Part shown: positions 1-10,325 of the stretch, one piece after another
How positions within the stretch are numbered: the stretch's first letter is position 1
Layout: every line of letters begins with the position of its first letter
NCBI RefSeq assembly: GCF_014192375.1
Contig: NZ_JACHXV010000010.1
Location: 1-64,000, forward strand
Direction of reading: 5' to 3'
Length of the DNA stretch: 64,000 nucleotides
Source of the DNA: Endobacter medicaginis
GTDB lineage: Bacteria > Pseudomonadota > Alphaproteobacteria > Acetobacterales > Acetobacteraceae
Made by a program: the position numbers and the translations under genes
Notes under the pieces: model-generated
Told to the model about the DNA's origin: nothing
Seen by the model: the letters and a program-made list of their open reading frames with translations, nothing else
The model's database searches: none

Positions 1-137
1 CAAGCAACCAGCCCCCTCTCAGAAACCAGCCACCAGAACAGATCACGCCGTCAGCATATCCCTTCCCATCCGATGCAATTGTCAAAAGAACAAAACCAAC
101 GTTTCCAAGAGGTTAGAAACCCTCAGCGCCGCGGTGA
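1..137 (-). other. Probable rRNA operon leader (left edge of window)
   Basis: Read on the minus strand, this stretch follows a near-consensus promoter at 143-171. It contains a small hairpin (GAGGG...CCTC, about 109-124) and then a boxA-like antitermination signal at 76-92. That order (strong promoter, hairpin, boxA, untranslated leader) is typical of bacterial 16S rRNA leaders. No convincing protein-coding frame fills the stretch. The 16S gene itself would lie beyond the left edge, so the identity is an inference. The alternative is another strongly expressed stable RNA. Confidence 0.55.
76..92 (-). promoter_or_regulatory. boxA-like antitermination element
   Basis: The minus strand reads TGTTCTTTTGACAATTG. 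This is close to the rRNA boxA consensus TGCTCTTTAACAA, which recruits the NusB/S10 antitermination complex. It sits about 50 bases downstream of the promoter at 143-171 and just after a small hairpin in the boxB position. The match is visible; the function follows from the context. Confidence 0.5.
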
Positions 138-142
138 ACGGG

Positions 143-171
143 GATATAGGCCTCGGGTGGGTCCGTGTCAA
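143..171 (-). promoter_or_regulatory. Strong sigma-70 promoter, probably rRNA
   Basis: On the minus strand there is a perfect TTGACA at 171-166, a 17-base spacer and TATATC at 148-143. A perfect -35 with ideal spacing is rare in this GC-rich window and typical of rRNA promoters. It fires leftwards, away from clpB and off the window. Confidence 0.65.
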
Positions 172-267
172 CACGATGACAACGGCGATTCTCGACGTCC
201 CAATCCGCCCGCCCGCCCGCCAATCACCAAAAGCCCCGTAAAACCGGCTCTTCTGCTGCATTGCGGC

Positions 268-320
268 AAAAACCAGCCCGCCTGGGCAGGCAAGATATGC
301 GTCATGCGCATACCTTGCCT
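268..320 (-). terminator. Likely clpB transcription terminator
   Basis: Just past the clpB stop on the minus strand is an imperfect hairpin with 13-base arms at 289-301 and 307-319 (12 of 13 pairs). A second short GCCTG/CAGGC hairpin follows, then a run of five T on the transcript strand about 10 bases later. It separates clpB from the rRNA-type promoter at 143-171. No long U-tract directly follows the first stem. Confidence 0.45.
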
Positions 321-333
321 GGTCCCTTTGCGC

Positions 334-2922
<2,589 letters not shown>

Positions 2923-3054
2923 GGTCTGTCCCTCTCACTCAGGCGACATGTTCAGCAGGACGACACCCCTCATCAAAGGCGATATCGATCACTGTCACGT
3001 GAAGAGGTGGGGAGAACAGGCCCTGAACACAAGGCGTGCCAAGGAAGATTGAGC

Positions 3055-3483
3055 TCAGGCGGACATGGCGGCCAGCGAGGCGTGCTCTGCGACCCGTGCG
3101 AGCGGCGGAACACTCATCCGGGAGGACGGCGCCGCAGCGGCGGGGCGCAGGGCGGCCTCCATGTCGGCGTTGATCTCGAGCAGCGCCGCGAGGCTGGGGG
3201 CGCTCTCCCCCATCGCGCGCAGGCTGCGACGGGTGCTGAACAGACCGAGGCGGAGGATGTCGTCGCGCAGGACGGACGGCAAGGCGCAACGTTCGGAGGC
3301 GACATCCTTGAGGATGATCGACCAAAGATCATGGTTGCGGCCCAGGGCGAGGACGCGCTCGTGCGGCGTGCGGGCCTCGCGGAGCGCGCGATTGACCATG
3401 GCGAACGCCGATGCCTCGATTTCGCGCGGGCTCATGCCGCCAGTGTCGGCGACGCCGGCGCGCCGGTAGGGATTGTAGACCAT
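3055..3483 (-). CDS. flaF: Flagellar biosynthesis regulator FlaF
   Basis: A 142-residue protein opening MVYNPYRRAG, with the PREIEASAFAMVNRALREA pattern and the helical body of the alphaproteobacterial FlaF family. FlaF is needed for flagellin secretion or translation and normally works opposite FlbT. It lies just downstream of flagellin on the same strand, the usual arrangement. The C-terminal 20-25 residues (Ala/Ser-rich) extend past the typical family length. The usual next gene, flbT, is missing here; clpB follows instead. A GGGAG sits about 11 bases before the ATG. Confidence 0.85.
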   Translation of the reverse strand: MVYNPYRRAGVADTGGMSPREIEASAFAMVNRALREARTPHERVLALGRNHDLWSIILKDVASERCALPSVLRDDILRLGLFSTRRSLRAMGESAPSLAALLEINADMEAALRPAAAAPSSRMSVPPLARVAEHASLAAMSA

Positions 3484-3516
3484 TTTTCGTCAGCTCCCGG
3501 GAGTTCCGTTGGCGTC

Positions 3517-3546
3517 TTGCGGGCGGGGCGAGATCCCCGCCCGCAA
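3517..3546 (-). other. Perfect 12-bp hairpin between flagellin and flaF
   Basis: Arms TTGCGGGCGGGG (3517-3528) and CCCCGCCCGCAA (3535-3546) are perfectly complementary around a 6-base loop. The hairpin lies five bases past the flagellin stop and lacks a U-tract. It may be an mRNA 3' stabiliser or a partial terminator that lets flagellin be made in excess over FlaF. Confidence 0.6.
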
Positions 3547-3550
3547 CCCG

Positions 3551-4795
3551 TCAGCGGAACAGGCTCAGGATCGACTGCGACTGCGAGTTGGCCATCGAGA
3601 GCGACTGGATGGCGAGCTGCTGCTTGGTCTGCAGCGAGGTGAGCTTGGCGCTTTCCTCGGAGAGGTCGGCATCGGTCAGCGCACCGACACCGGTCGTCAG
3701 CGCATCGCTCAGAGTGCTCTGGTAGCTCTGCAGGCTGGTGATCTGGTTCTGCTGCGCGCCGAGTGTCACGGACATCGCACCCAGCTTGTTGATGGCCGCA
3801 TCGACATTTGCCAGCGCGGCGTCAGACCCGGTCCAGGCGGAGCCGGTCACTGCCGTGCCGTTCGCGGCCGGCGTCGCCGAGGCACCGGTGGTGACCACGT
3901 CGTTGCCAGCCACATGCAGGTCGACATCGGCCGCGGTCGTCGCGTTCTGCGTGAGGCTGACGGAGAAGCCGGCGCTCTTCATCGCGGCGACGAGCGCATC
4001 CTGCGCGCTCTGACCGGAGGCGGGCACGACGGTGACCGCGTGGCTGATGCCGGTGACGTTCTTGACGGCGTCCTGAGTGACGGTGTCGACCGTGCCTGCG
4101 CCGGTCGTGGCCAGGGTAAACGTCCAGCTCTGTGACGGGGTGGCGCTGGTTCCGGTGGTGACGCTATTGGCCAGGGTGACGGAGCCACCGGTCCCGATCG
4201 CGCCCAGCCCGGTGAAGGTCACGCCCGACGAGGTGGTGCTCAGATTGGCGAGACCGAGGCCGGCCGAGGTGGCATTCATCGCATCGGTGGTTGCCGAGTT
4301 GGCGCGGCCCACCGTGATGGACTGCGAGGCGTCGGCGCTGGTGATCAGCTTCAGCTGGTTGGACGTTACCGAGCCGCCGGTGTTGCCGGAGATCAGATTG
4401 ACGCCGGAGAAGGTAGCGTTCTTGGCGTAGCTGTCGATGTTGCTGAGCAGGTTGCTGATCTGCGAGTTGATGGTGGTGGGGTCGATCGAGGCCGACTGGC
4501 CTTCCGACACCAGCGTCTTGAGCTGGGTCAGCACGCTGCCGATGCTGGTCAGGGCGGAGTTGGCGGTCGAGACGACCTGCGCACCCGTGGACAGGCCGGA
4601 CGACACCGCCGAAAGCCCGGAGATCTGGCTGTTCATCTTCTGGGCGATGACATAGACGGCCGGGTCATCCGCCGCACTGTTGACCTTCTTGCCGGACGAA
4701 ACGGCATTCGAGGTCGCTGTCAGGTCGGCGTTGGTCTCGCGCAGCGTCTGCAGGGCGGCGAGGGCGGCGGTATTGGTGTTGATCGAGAAGGCCAT
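3551..4795 (-). CDS. fliC: Flagellin
   Basis: Structural subunit of the flagellar filament, 414 residues. The conserved N-terminal D0/D1 helices open MAFSINTNTAALAALQTL and include VSSGKKVNSAADDPA. The C-terminal helix ends ANSQSQSILSLFR. The middle (about 180-320) is a variable, Ala/Thr/Ser/Gly-rich D2 domain, as expected for a surface-exposed region. The ATG has a good AGGAG site. flaF follows after a strong hairpin. Divergent from it at 4911 is a DUF1217-like gene, also probably flagellar. I checked the 115-bp upstream gap for sigma-28 and sigma-54 motifs, but the spacing fits neither well. Confidence 0.95.
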   Translation of the reverse strand: MAFSINTNTAALAALQTLRETNADLTATSNAVSSGKKVNSAADDPAVYVIAQKMNSQISGLSAVSSGLSTGAQVVSTANSALTSIGSVLTQLKTLVSEGQSASIDPTTINSQISNLLSNIDSYAKNATFSGVNLISGNTGGSVTSNQLKLITSADASQSITVGRANSATTDAMNATSAGLGLANLSTTSSGVTFTGLGAIGTGGSVTLANSVTTGTSATPSQSWTFTLATTGAGTVDTVTQDAVKNVTGISHAVTVVPASGQSAQDALVAAMKSAGFSVSLTQNATTAADVDLHVAGNDVVTTGASATPAANGTAVTGSAWTGSDAALANVDAAINKLGAMSVTLGAQQNQITSLQSYQSTLSDALTTGVGALTDADLSEESAKLTSLQTKQQLAIQSLSMANSQSQSILSLFR

Positions 4796-4910
4796 GAGTT
4801 TTTACTCCTATGGAGGGTTTTCCACAGGAGTGGTTTTCGGCCGCAAAGATTAACCGGGCGTTTACGCTCGGCAGCGATGATGGAGGCGGTTCAGATATGG
4901 GTCCGCAGCC

Positions 4911-5720
4911 ATGAGTATCTCCTCCCTCGGCGGGTCGCCGGTCGCGACCTTCATCCAGATTGCCGGCAACGAGACCAGCGCGGCACAGAAGGCGCAGAAG
5001 GCCTCGGCGAGCGAGACCAGCGCTCTGGCGCATTTCACCGCCGCCACCAAGACACTGACCTCGCCGGCGGCCCTGCTGAAGGACTACAAGACGCTCCAGG
5101 TGGTGCTGTCGGCCTACGGAATGTCAAACCAGATCAACGCCACGGCCGTGCTGAGCAAGCTAATGACCCAGGATCCGACCAGCGCGACCTCGCTGGCCAG
5201 GACCTCGGGCAACGCGGCCTGGCAGACCTTTGCCAGCGCGATGTCATCGTGGAAGCCGACGCCATTCACCGCCTCGGTGGTGTCGAACATCACCCAGGGC
5301 TATGTGCTGGCGCAGTACGAGAACCAGCAGCAGGACGCCTCGCCCGGCCTGGGTGATGCGCTGTATTACGCGCGCAATGCGAGCTCGGTGAAATCCGTGT
5401 CGCAACTGATGGCGGACAGCCGGCTGCTCAATGTCACGCTGATCATGCACGGGGTCAATCCAACGCAGTATGGCGCGCTCGACTACACCCTGCAGAAGCA
5501 GATGGTGACAAAGATGGTGAACCTGTCGGATTTCAAGTCGACCAGCACCATCAACCGCAACGCGGAGCGCTACCTGTGCATGCTGCAGACCAATCCGGAC
5601 TGGGCACCGACGGCGCCGAGCGCGGGCAGCGCGAATCCGTTGCTGACGTTGTTCAACAGCTCCGGCGGCGCCAATTCCCTCACGGCACTGGCGGCAGGGG
5701 CGCTGTCGTTTTCGGCGTGA
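4911..5720 (+). CDS. DUF1217-like flagellar-associated protein
   Basis: A 269-residue protein with a helical N-terminal half of repeated segments (FLAAYGMSNQ-like, for example [13 protein letters not shown], then [13 protein letters not shown]). This resembles DUF1217 proteins that are often encoded in alphaproteobacterial flagellar clusters. No signal peptide or membrane segment is seen. The C-terminus is low-complexity (Gly, Ala, Ser), like an exported axial protein. It is divergent from flagellin with a shared 115-bp upstream region, which supports a flagellar role. The molecular function of the family is not known to me. The family assignment is by pattern only. Confidence 0.7.
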   Translation: MSISSLGGSPVATFIQIAGNETSAAQKAQKASASETSALAHFTAATKTLTSPAALLKDYKTLQVVLSAYGMSNQINATAVLSKLMTQDPTSATSLARTSGNAAWQTFASAMSSWKPTPFTASVVSNITQGYVLAQYENQQQDASPGLGDALYYARNASSVKSVSQLMADSRLLNVTLIMHGVNPTQYGALDYTLQKQMVTKMVNLSDFKSTSTINRNAERYLCMLQTNPDWAPTAPSAGSANPLLTLFNSSGGANSLTALAAGALSFSA

Positions 5721-5763
5721 GCGTGGCAAAGCTCTGCGTCGCCTCTGCCCGCAGGATTTTGCC

Positions 5764-6831
5764 ATGAGCCGCTACTGGAGCCCGATCGTTCACGAGCTGA
5801 CCCCTTATGTGCCGGGGGAGCAGCCGCAGATCGAGGGGCTGGTCAAGCTCAATACCAACGAGAACCCCTACCCCCCCTCCCCCGCAGCGCTTGCGGCGAT
5901 CCGGGCTGCGGCGGATGAGCGGCTGCGGCTGTATCCGGATCCGGAATCCACCGCGCTGCGGGCCAGGCTCGCCGAGACACACGGGCTGGATGCAGCGGAA
6001 GTGTTCGTCGGCAACGGCTCCGACGAGGTGCTGGCGTTCATCTTCCAGGGACTGCTGAGGCATGATCGGCCGCTGCTGTATCCCGACATCACCTACAGCT
6101 TCTATCCGGTCTATTGCGGGCTGTACGAGATCGCGCATGAGCTGGTGCCGCTCGATGACGGGCTGCGGATCGATGTGGCGGCCTATGAGGGGCGGCAGGC
6201 GGGCGGGGTGATCCTGGCCAATCCGAACGCGCCGACCGGGATCGCGCTGCCCTTGCGTGACATCGAGCGGCTGTTGATCGCCCATCCGGACGCGCCGGTG
6301 GTGATCGACGAGGCCTATGTGGATTTCGGCGGCGAGAGTGCCGTTCCGCTGATCGGCCGGTACCCGAACCTACTGGTGACGCAGACACTGTCGAAATCGC
6401 GCTCGCTGGCCGGGCTGCGTCTGGGGCTGGCGTTCGGGCAGGCGCCACTGGTCGACGCGCTGAACCGGATCAAGAACAGCTTCAATTCCTACCCGATCGA
6501 CCAGCTGGCGGCTGCCGGGGCGCTGGCGGCGCTCGGCGACGCGGCGCATTTCGAGGCGACGCGGGCCGCGATCATCGACGAGCGCGCGGCGCTGGTGTCG
6601 GCGTTGACGAAGCTCGGCTTCGAGGTGCTGCCGTCAGCGGCGAATTTCGTCTTCGCCCGGCATCCGGAGCATGACGGCGCCGAGCTCGCCGCGGCGCTGC
6701 GGGCGCGGGCGGTACTGGTGCGGCATTTCCGGCAGGCGCGGATCAGCGATCATCTGCGCATCACCATCGGCACGCCGGCCCAGCATCAACGACTGCTGGA
6801 GGCACTGGAGGCAATCCTGTCCGCCGGGTGA
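5764..6831 (+). CDS. hisC: Histidinol-phosphate aminotransferase
   Basis: PLP-dependent class I/II aminotransferase that converts imidazole-acetol phosphate and glutamate to histidinol phosphate in histidine biosynthesis. At 355 residues it has typical length. Visible motifs are [13 protein letters not shown] near the N-terminus, NPNAPTG around residue 155, [11 protein letters not shown] around 180, and the PLP-lysine region [16 protein letters not shown] around 210-225. The ATG is preceded by AGGA. It stands alone among unrelated genes. Some HisC paralogues act on aromatic amino acids, so specificity is inferred from the family. Confidence 0.9.
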   Translation: MSRYWSPIVHELTPYVPGEQPQIEGLVKLNTNENPYPPSPAALAAIRAAADERLRLYPDPESTALRARLAETHGLDAAEVFVGNGSDEVLAFIFQGLLRHDRPLLYPDITYSFYPVYCGLYEIAHELVPLDDGLRIDVAAYEGRQAGGVILANPNAPTGIALPLRDIERLLIAHPDAPVVIDEAYVDFGGESAVPLIGRYPNLLVTQTLSKSRSLAGLRLGLAFGQAPLVDALNRIKNSFNSYPIDQLAAAGALAALGDAAHFEATRAAIIDERAALVSALTKLGFEVLPSAANFVFARHPEHDGAELAAALRARAVLVRHFRQARISDHLRITIGTPAQHQRLLEALEAILSAG

Positions 6832-6839
6832 AAAAATGG

Positions 6840-6901
6840 TGCAACGCACAATTTGCTTGCGGAAGGTCGGTGGGCGATGTATTTGTTGCATCGCACCAAT
6901 T
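6840..6901 (+). repeat. Pair of imperfect direct repeats upstream of a small gene
   Basis: TGCAACGCACAATT (6840-6853) and TGCATCGCACCAATT (6887-6901) are near-identical copies about 47 bp apart, roughly four and a half helical turns. They lie in the gap between hisC and the small ORF at 6958. This spacing suits a regulator binding two sites, but no regulator is identified. Confidence 0.4.
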
Positions 6902-6957
6902 GAGGCGCACCGGCCAGACGGCATCCCGCCGCAAGGCCCGCGCCCGGGAAGACGACG

Positions 6958-7185
6958 ATGTCCGCCTCTACCCATGAACTCGCCCTCGCCCCTGTCGGTC
7001 TGCGCGACATGGTTCGTGCGTTCTTCGGCTCGGCGCGCCGGCTGCACGCCACACGTACCGAGGCCCATGCGGCGCGCGTCCGTGGTGTGGTCAACACCTA
7101 CAGCGATCGCGCTGCGGACGATGCGCAGCTCGGCCGGCTCGATTTCATTGCCCTGCGCGGCAGCAGCTTCGCGCCGCACCGCTGA
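6958..7185 (+). CDS. Small protein of unknown function (75 aa)
   Basis: Opens MSASTHELALAPVGLRDMV and is rich in Arg and Ala, basic, with no signal peptide or membrane helix. It includes the segment TRTEAHAARVRGVVNTYSDR. Codon positions are GC-rich at the third base like the neighbours, and a weak GGGAAGA precedes the ATG. I do not recognise a family. It lies downstream of hisC behind the direct repeats at 6840-6901, which suggests its own control. It could be a spurious ORF, but the opposite strand offers no better candidate. Confidence 0.5.
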   Translation: MSASTHELALAPVGLRDMVRAFFGSARRLHATRTEAHAARVRGVVNTYSDRAADDAQLGRLDFIALRGSSFAPHR

Positions 7186-7267
7186 TCGGGCCCGGCCCGG
7201 GGTAGGCAGGGCGAGCGGATTCACCTAAGGCTTCGAGGGTCGAAACCACGAGCCGACAGGATCGAAC

Positions 7268-7453
7268 TTGCGCGCCTACCACGGACAATTTTCCGACAAC
7301 CAGCCGATCAAGCGCAACGCGGCCGAAAAGCAGAAGCTGCTGAGGGAGCTGCGCGAGACGCTGGCCGGGATGAAATCGCATACCGCCAACACGCTGCGAG
7401 ACAGCATTCGTCGACGGATCGCCGAACTCGAAGCCGAGCTGCGGCAGAAATAG
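7268..7453 (+). CDS. Small helical protein, TTG start (61 aa)
   Basis: A short, charged, almost entirely helical product (KRNAAEKQKLLRELRETL, then RRRIAELEAELRQK), likely a small coiled coil. There is no ATG in frame downstream of the stop at 7226. TTG at 7268 with AGGA six bases upstream is the best start. A strong terminator follows 19 bp after the stop, supporting a real transcription unit. The function is unknown. Confidence 0.55.
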   Translation: MRAYHGQFSDNQPIKRNAAEKQKLLRELRETLAGMKSHTANTLRDSIRRRIAELEAELRQK

Positions 7454-7471
7454 GCGACGCATCACCATCAG

Positions 7472-7510
7472 ACGCCCGTCCGGATCATTCCGGGCGGGCG
7501 TTTATCATTC
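7472..7510 (+). terminator. Rho-independent terminator
   Basis: Thirteen-base arms at 7472-7484 and 7489-7501 (one G:T wobble, 4-base loop) are followed by TTTATCATT on the plus strand. It ends the transcript of the small gene at 7268 and may also stop read-through from the convergent SDR gene. Confidence 0.8.
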
Positions 7511-8271
7511 TACCAGCAGGTATAGCCGCCATCGACAAGCACCACCGCACCGGTCATCAGGCTGGCGGCATCGGAGGCGAGGAAGTGCACGACCGAGGCC
7601 ACCTCGTCAGGCTGACCGACGCGGGCCATCGGCGTGTTCTCGATCCAGTGCGGATAAAGTGCCGGGTTCTCCATGCCGAAGCGGGTCATGGTGGTTTCGA
7701 TATAGGTGGGCGCGACCGCGTTGACCCGCACGCCGCGCGTCGCCCATTCGGCAGCCAGCGACTTCGTCAGATGGTGAACCGCCGCCTTGGACGCATTGTA
7801 GGCGGATTGTTCCTGCGGCTTGTTGACGATCTCGGCCGACATCGAGCCCATGTTGACGATCGCGCCGCGCCCCTGGGCCAGCATCAACCGGCCGAAGGCG
7901 CGGTTGGCATAGTAGGTGCCATCGAGGTTGATCGCCATCTGCACGCGCCACCACTCGTCGGTGCCGTCTTCGGCGCGGATCTCGCTTTTGCAGATGCCCG
8001 CGCAGCAGACCAGGATGTCGACATGACCGTATCGCGCCTGGAGCTCGGCGGCGGCGGCATCGACCGAAGCCGAGCTGGTGACATCCATCTTCACGCTGTC
8101 ACCCTGCGGCAGGCCAGCCGCCGCCTCACGGGCGACCGTCTCGTCGAGATCGGCGATCACCACCGTCGCTCCCGCTTCGGCGAGCGCGGCCGAGCAGGCG
8201 AGGCCGATATTGCGCGCGCCGCCCGTGACCACCGCCACGCGGCCGTCGAGACGCAGTTTTTCGAGGTACAT
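7510..8271 (-). CDS. Short-chain dehydrogenase, probably polyol-oxidising
   Basis: NAD(P)-dependent SDR of 253 residues. Visible features are the TGGARNIG cofactor loop (about 16-23), CCAG at the NAG position, the catalytic Ser in NMGSMSAE and the YNASK motif. The C-terminus VDGGYTCW resembles arabinitol/galactitol-type polyol dehydrogenases. The ATG at 8271 follows the transporter ATPase gene by 26 bp on the same strand. As the last gene of a polyol-type ABC operon it probably oxidises the imported sugar alcohol to a ketose. The exact substrate cannot be read from sequence. Confidence 0.85.
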   Translation of the reverse strand: MYLEKLRLDGRVAVVTGGARNIGLACSAALAEAGATVVIADLDETVAREAAAGLPQGDSVKMDVTSSASVDAAAAELQARYGHVDILVCCAGICKSEIRAEDGTDEWWRVQMAINLDGTYYANRAFGRLMLAQGRGAIVNMGSMSAEIVNKPQEQSAYNASKAAVHHLTKSLAAEWATRGVRVNAVAPTYIETTMTRFGMENPALYPHWIENTPMARVGQPDEVASVVHFLASDAASLMTGAVVLVDGGYTCW

Positions 8272-8297
8272 CGGACTGATTTTCCGTCTGTTCGGGG

Positions 8298-9443
8298 TCA
8301 GGAGACGGCGCGGATGCGCGCCGCCTCGGCGCTCGGGTCGTGGCGGTGCAGGCGCGGCACCGCCTGGCCCTGCCCGTCGAAAACATGGCTGACGGTGCCG
8401 TCGAAGCCGAGATGCACGGTGTCGCCGATGGCGATGGTGCTGCTGCCGTCGGTCTGCACCAGCCAGCTTTCGCCGGAGTCGGTTTCCAGATGCACCAGGG
8501 TCTGGCCACCGAGATGCTCGACCACCACCACCCGGCCACTCAGCCGGTCGGGTCCCGCCGTGCCGGCGACGGTGATGTCCTCGGGGCGGGCGCCGAAGGT
8601 GATGGCAGCCCCCGGGGCGAGGCGATCGCCAGCGACCGCGACATCGAGCACAGGCCCGGAATCGAGCGCGATGCGCACGCCATCTGGGCGGGTGTCGAGC
8701 ACGCGGCCGGGATGCAGGTTCATCTTTGGCGCGCCGATAAACCCGGCGACGAAAATGTTGGCCGGGTCGCGGTAGAGCTCGAGTGGCGAGCCGAGCTGCT
8801 CGACGCGGCCGGCGCGCAGCACGACGATCTTGTCGGCGAGCGTCATCGCCTCGATCTGATCGTGGGTGACATAGATCATCGTCGCAGCGAGCTCGTTGTG
8901 CAACCTTGCGAGTTCGAGCCGCATCTGGCCGCGCAGGGCTGCGTCGAGATTCGACAGCGGCTCGTCGAACAGGAACACCTTGGGCGAGCGCACGATGGCC
9001 CGGCCGATGGCGACACGCTGGCGCTGGCCTCCGGAGAGCTGGCGCGGGGTGCGGTCGAGATAGTCGGTGAGCTGGAGGATGCGCGCCGCCTCCTCCACCT
9101 TCGCGCGTCGTTCGACCACGGGCAGCTTGGCGAGCTTGAGCGCGAATTCCATGTTCTGCCGCACGGTCATGTGCGGATACAGCGCGTAGGACTGGAACAC
9201 CATCGCAAGGCCCCGCCCGGCGGGACCGGTCTCGTTCATGCGGACACCGTCGATGGCGAGTTCGCCGCCGCTGATGTCCTCGAGCCCGGCGATCATGCGC
9301 AGCAGGGTGGACTTGCCGCATCCTGACGGTCCGACGAAGACGACAAACTCACGGTCGGCGACATCGAGCGACACGCCCTTGATGGTTTCGGCGGCAGCGC
9401 CCGGATAGCTCTTGCGGATGTCGCGCAGCGTCAGTGTGGCCAT
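8298..9443 (-). CDS. ABC transporter ATPase, MalK/UgpC/SmoK type
   Basis: Energises import through the two permeases encoded upstream. At 381 residues it has an N-terminal ATPase domain with Walker A GPSGCGKST (about 38-46), the Q-loop in VFQSYALYPHM, signature LSGGQRQRVAIGRA (about 135), Walker B VFLFDEPLSNLD and the H-loop TMIYVTHDQ. A C-terminal MalK-type regulatory OB-fold region follows (GARPEDI). The order in the operon is binding protein, permease, permease, ATPase, SDR, as in sorbitol/mannitol (smo) operons. This ATPase class is shared by many sugar systems, so specificity comes from context only. Confidence 0.92.
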   Translation of the reverse strand: MATLTLRDIRKSYPGAAAETIKGVSLDVADREFVVFVGPSGCGKSTLLRMIAGLEDISGGELAIDGVRMNETGPAGRGLAMVFQSYALYPHMTVRQNMEFALKLAKLPVVERRAKVEEAARILQLTDYLDRTPRQLSGGQRQRVAIGRAIVRSPKVFLFDEPLSNLDAALRGQMRLELARLHNELAATMIYVTHDQIEAMTLADKIVVLRAGRVEQLGSPLELYRDPANIFVAGFIGAPKMNLHPGRVLDTRPDGVRIALDSGPVLDVAVAGDRLAPGAAITFGARPEDITVAGTAGPDRLSGRVVVVEHLGGQTLVHLETDSGESWLVQTDGSSTIAIGDTVHLGFDGTVSHVFDGQGQAVPRLHRHDPSAEAARIRAVS

Positions 9444-9455
9444 GGGTCGAAGATC

Positions 9456-10322
9456 CTATTTCACGGCGCCGAAGGTCAGGCCACGGACGAGCTGTTTCTG
9501 GCTGATCCAGCCCAGCACCATGATCGGCGCGATGGCCATCGTGGACGCCGCCGACAGCTTCGAGAAGAACAGGCCCTCGGGGCTGGAGAACGAGGCGATG
9601 AACTGGGTCAGCGGGGCGGCTGCGTGCGAGGTGAGGTTGAGGCTCCAGAACGCCTCGTTCCAGCACAGGATCAGCGACAGCAGCCCGGTCGAGGCAATGC
9701 CGGGCATGGCCAGCGGCAGCAGAAGGTGGCGGATCTCGTCACGCTGGTTCGCACCGTCCATCCGACCGGCCTCGAGGATATCCTTCGGGACTTCCTTGAA
9801 GAAGGTGTAGAGCATCCACACCACGATCGGCAGGTTCATCAGCATGTAGATGGCGATCAGACCGATGCGCGTATCGAGCAGGCCGAGATTGCGGAACAGC
9901 AGGTAGATCGGGATCAGCACACCCACGGGGGGCAGCATCTTGGTCGACAGCATCCACAGCAGCGTGCCGCGGGTGCGCCTGGTCGGATGAAAGGCCATCG
10001 AATAGGCGGCAGGAACCGCAAACAGCAGGGCGAGCGCGGTGCCGCCGACGGAAACGATGACGCTGTTGAGCGCGAACAGCAGGTAATTGGCGCGCGACTG
10101 CACCTCCGCATAGCCCTCGAGAGTCGGGTGGAAGAGCAGCAGTGGCGGGGTGGCGATGGCGTCGGTCTCGGATTTGAAACTGGTCAGCACCATCCAGGCG
10201 ATCGGGAAGAACATCGCCAAAGCAACCAGCCAGCCGAGCACGCCGACCGCCCAGTGCGCACGCTCGCCGACAGTGCCGGAGGCGCGAAGCTTGACGGGGG
10301 TGTCGGAGATCACCGTTGCCAT
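9456..10322 (-). CDS. ABC sugar/polyol permease, MalG type
   Basis: A 288-residue inner-membrane permease with six predicted helices. Visible are the N-terminal helix WLVALAMFFPIAWMVLTSF, the EAA loop EAGRMDGANQRDEIRHLLLP that contacts the ATPase, and the family-typical C-terminal end LVRGLTFGAVK. The length is normal for the carbohydrate (CUT1) MalG class. It starts 3 bp after the stop of the other permease, with GGAGG nine bases before its ATG, so the two are co-translated. Confidence 0.92.
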   Translation of the reverse strand: MATVISDTPVKLRASGTVGERAHWAVGVLGWLVALAMFFPIAWMVLTSFKSETDAIATPPLLLFHPTLEGYAEVQSRANYLLFALNSVIVSVGGTALALLFAVPAAYSMAFHPTRRTRGTLLWMLSTKMLPPVGVLIPIYLLFRNLGLLDTRIGLIAIYMLMNLPIVVWMLYTFFKEVPKDILEAGRMDGANQRDEIRHLLLPLAMPGIASTGLLSLILCWNEAFWSLNLTSHAAAPLTQFIASFSSPEGLFFSKLSAASTMAIAPIMVLGWISQKQLVRGLTFGAVK

Positions 10323-10325
10323 CGC

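Noticed and set aside
199-225. GCCC tetranucleotide repeat flanked by CCAATC
   Set aside because: Only about four units; common by chance in GC-rich DNA and without a gene to affect.
2923-3054. Heat-shock sigma-32 promoter upstream of clpB
   Set aside because: CTTG-like and CGATAT-like pieces exist but no pair has acceptable spacing and identity.
4796-4910. Sigma-28 (TAAA...GCCGAAAA) or sigma-54 (GG...GC) promoter for flagellin
   Set aside because: Elements resemble the consensus but spacing is 19 bases rather than 15 for sigma-28 and one base short for sigma-54.
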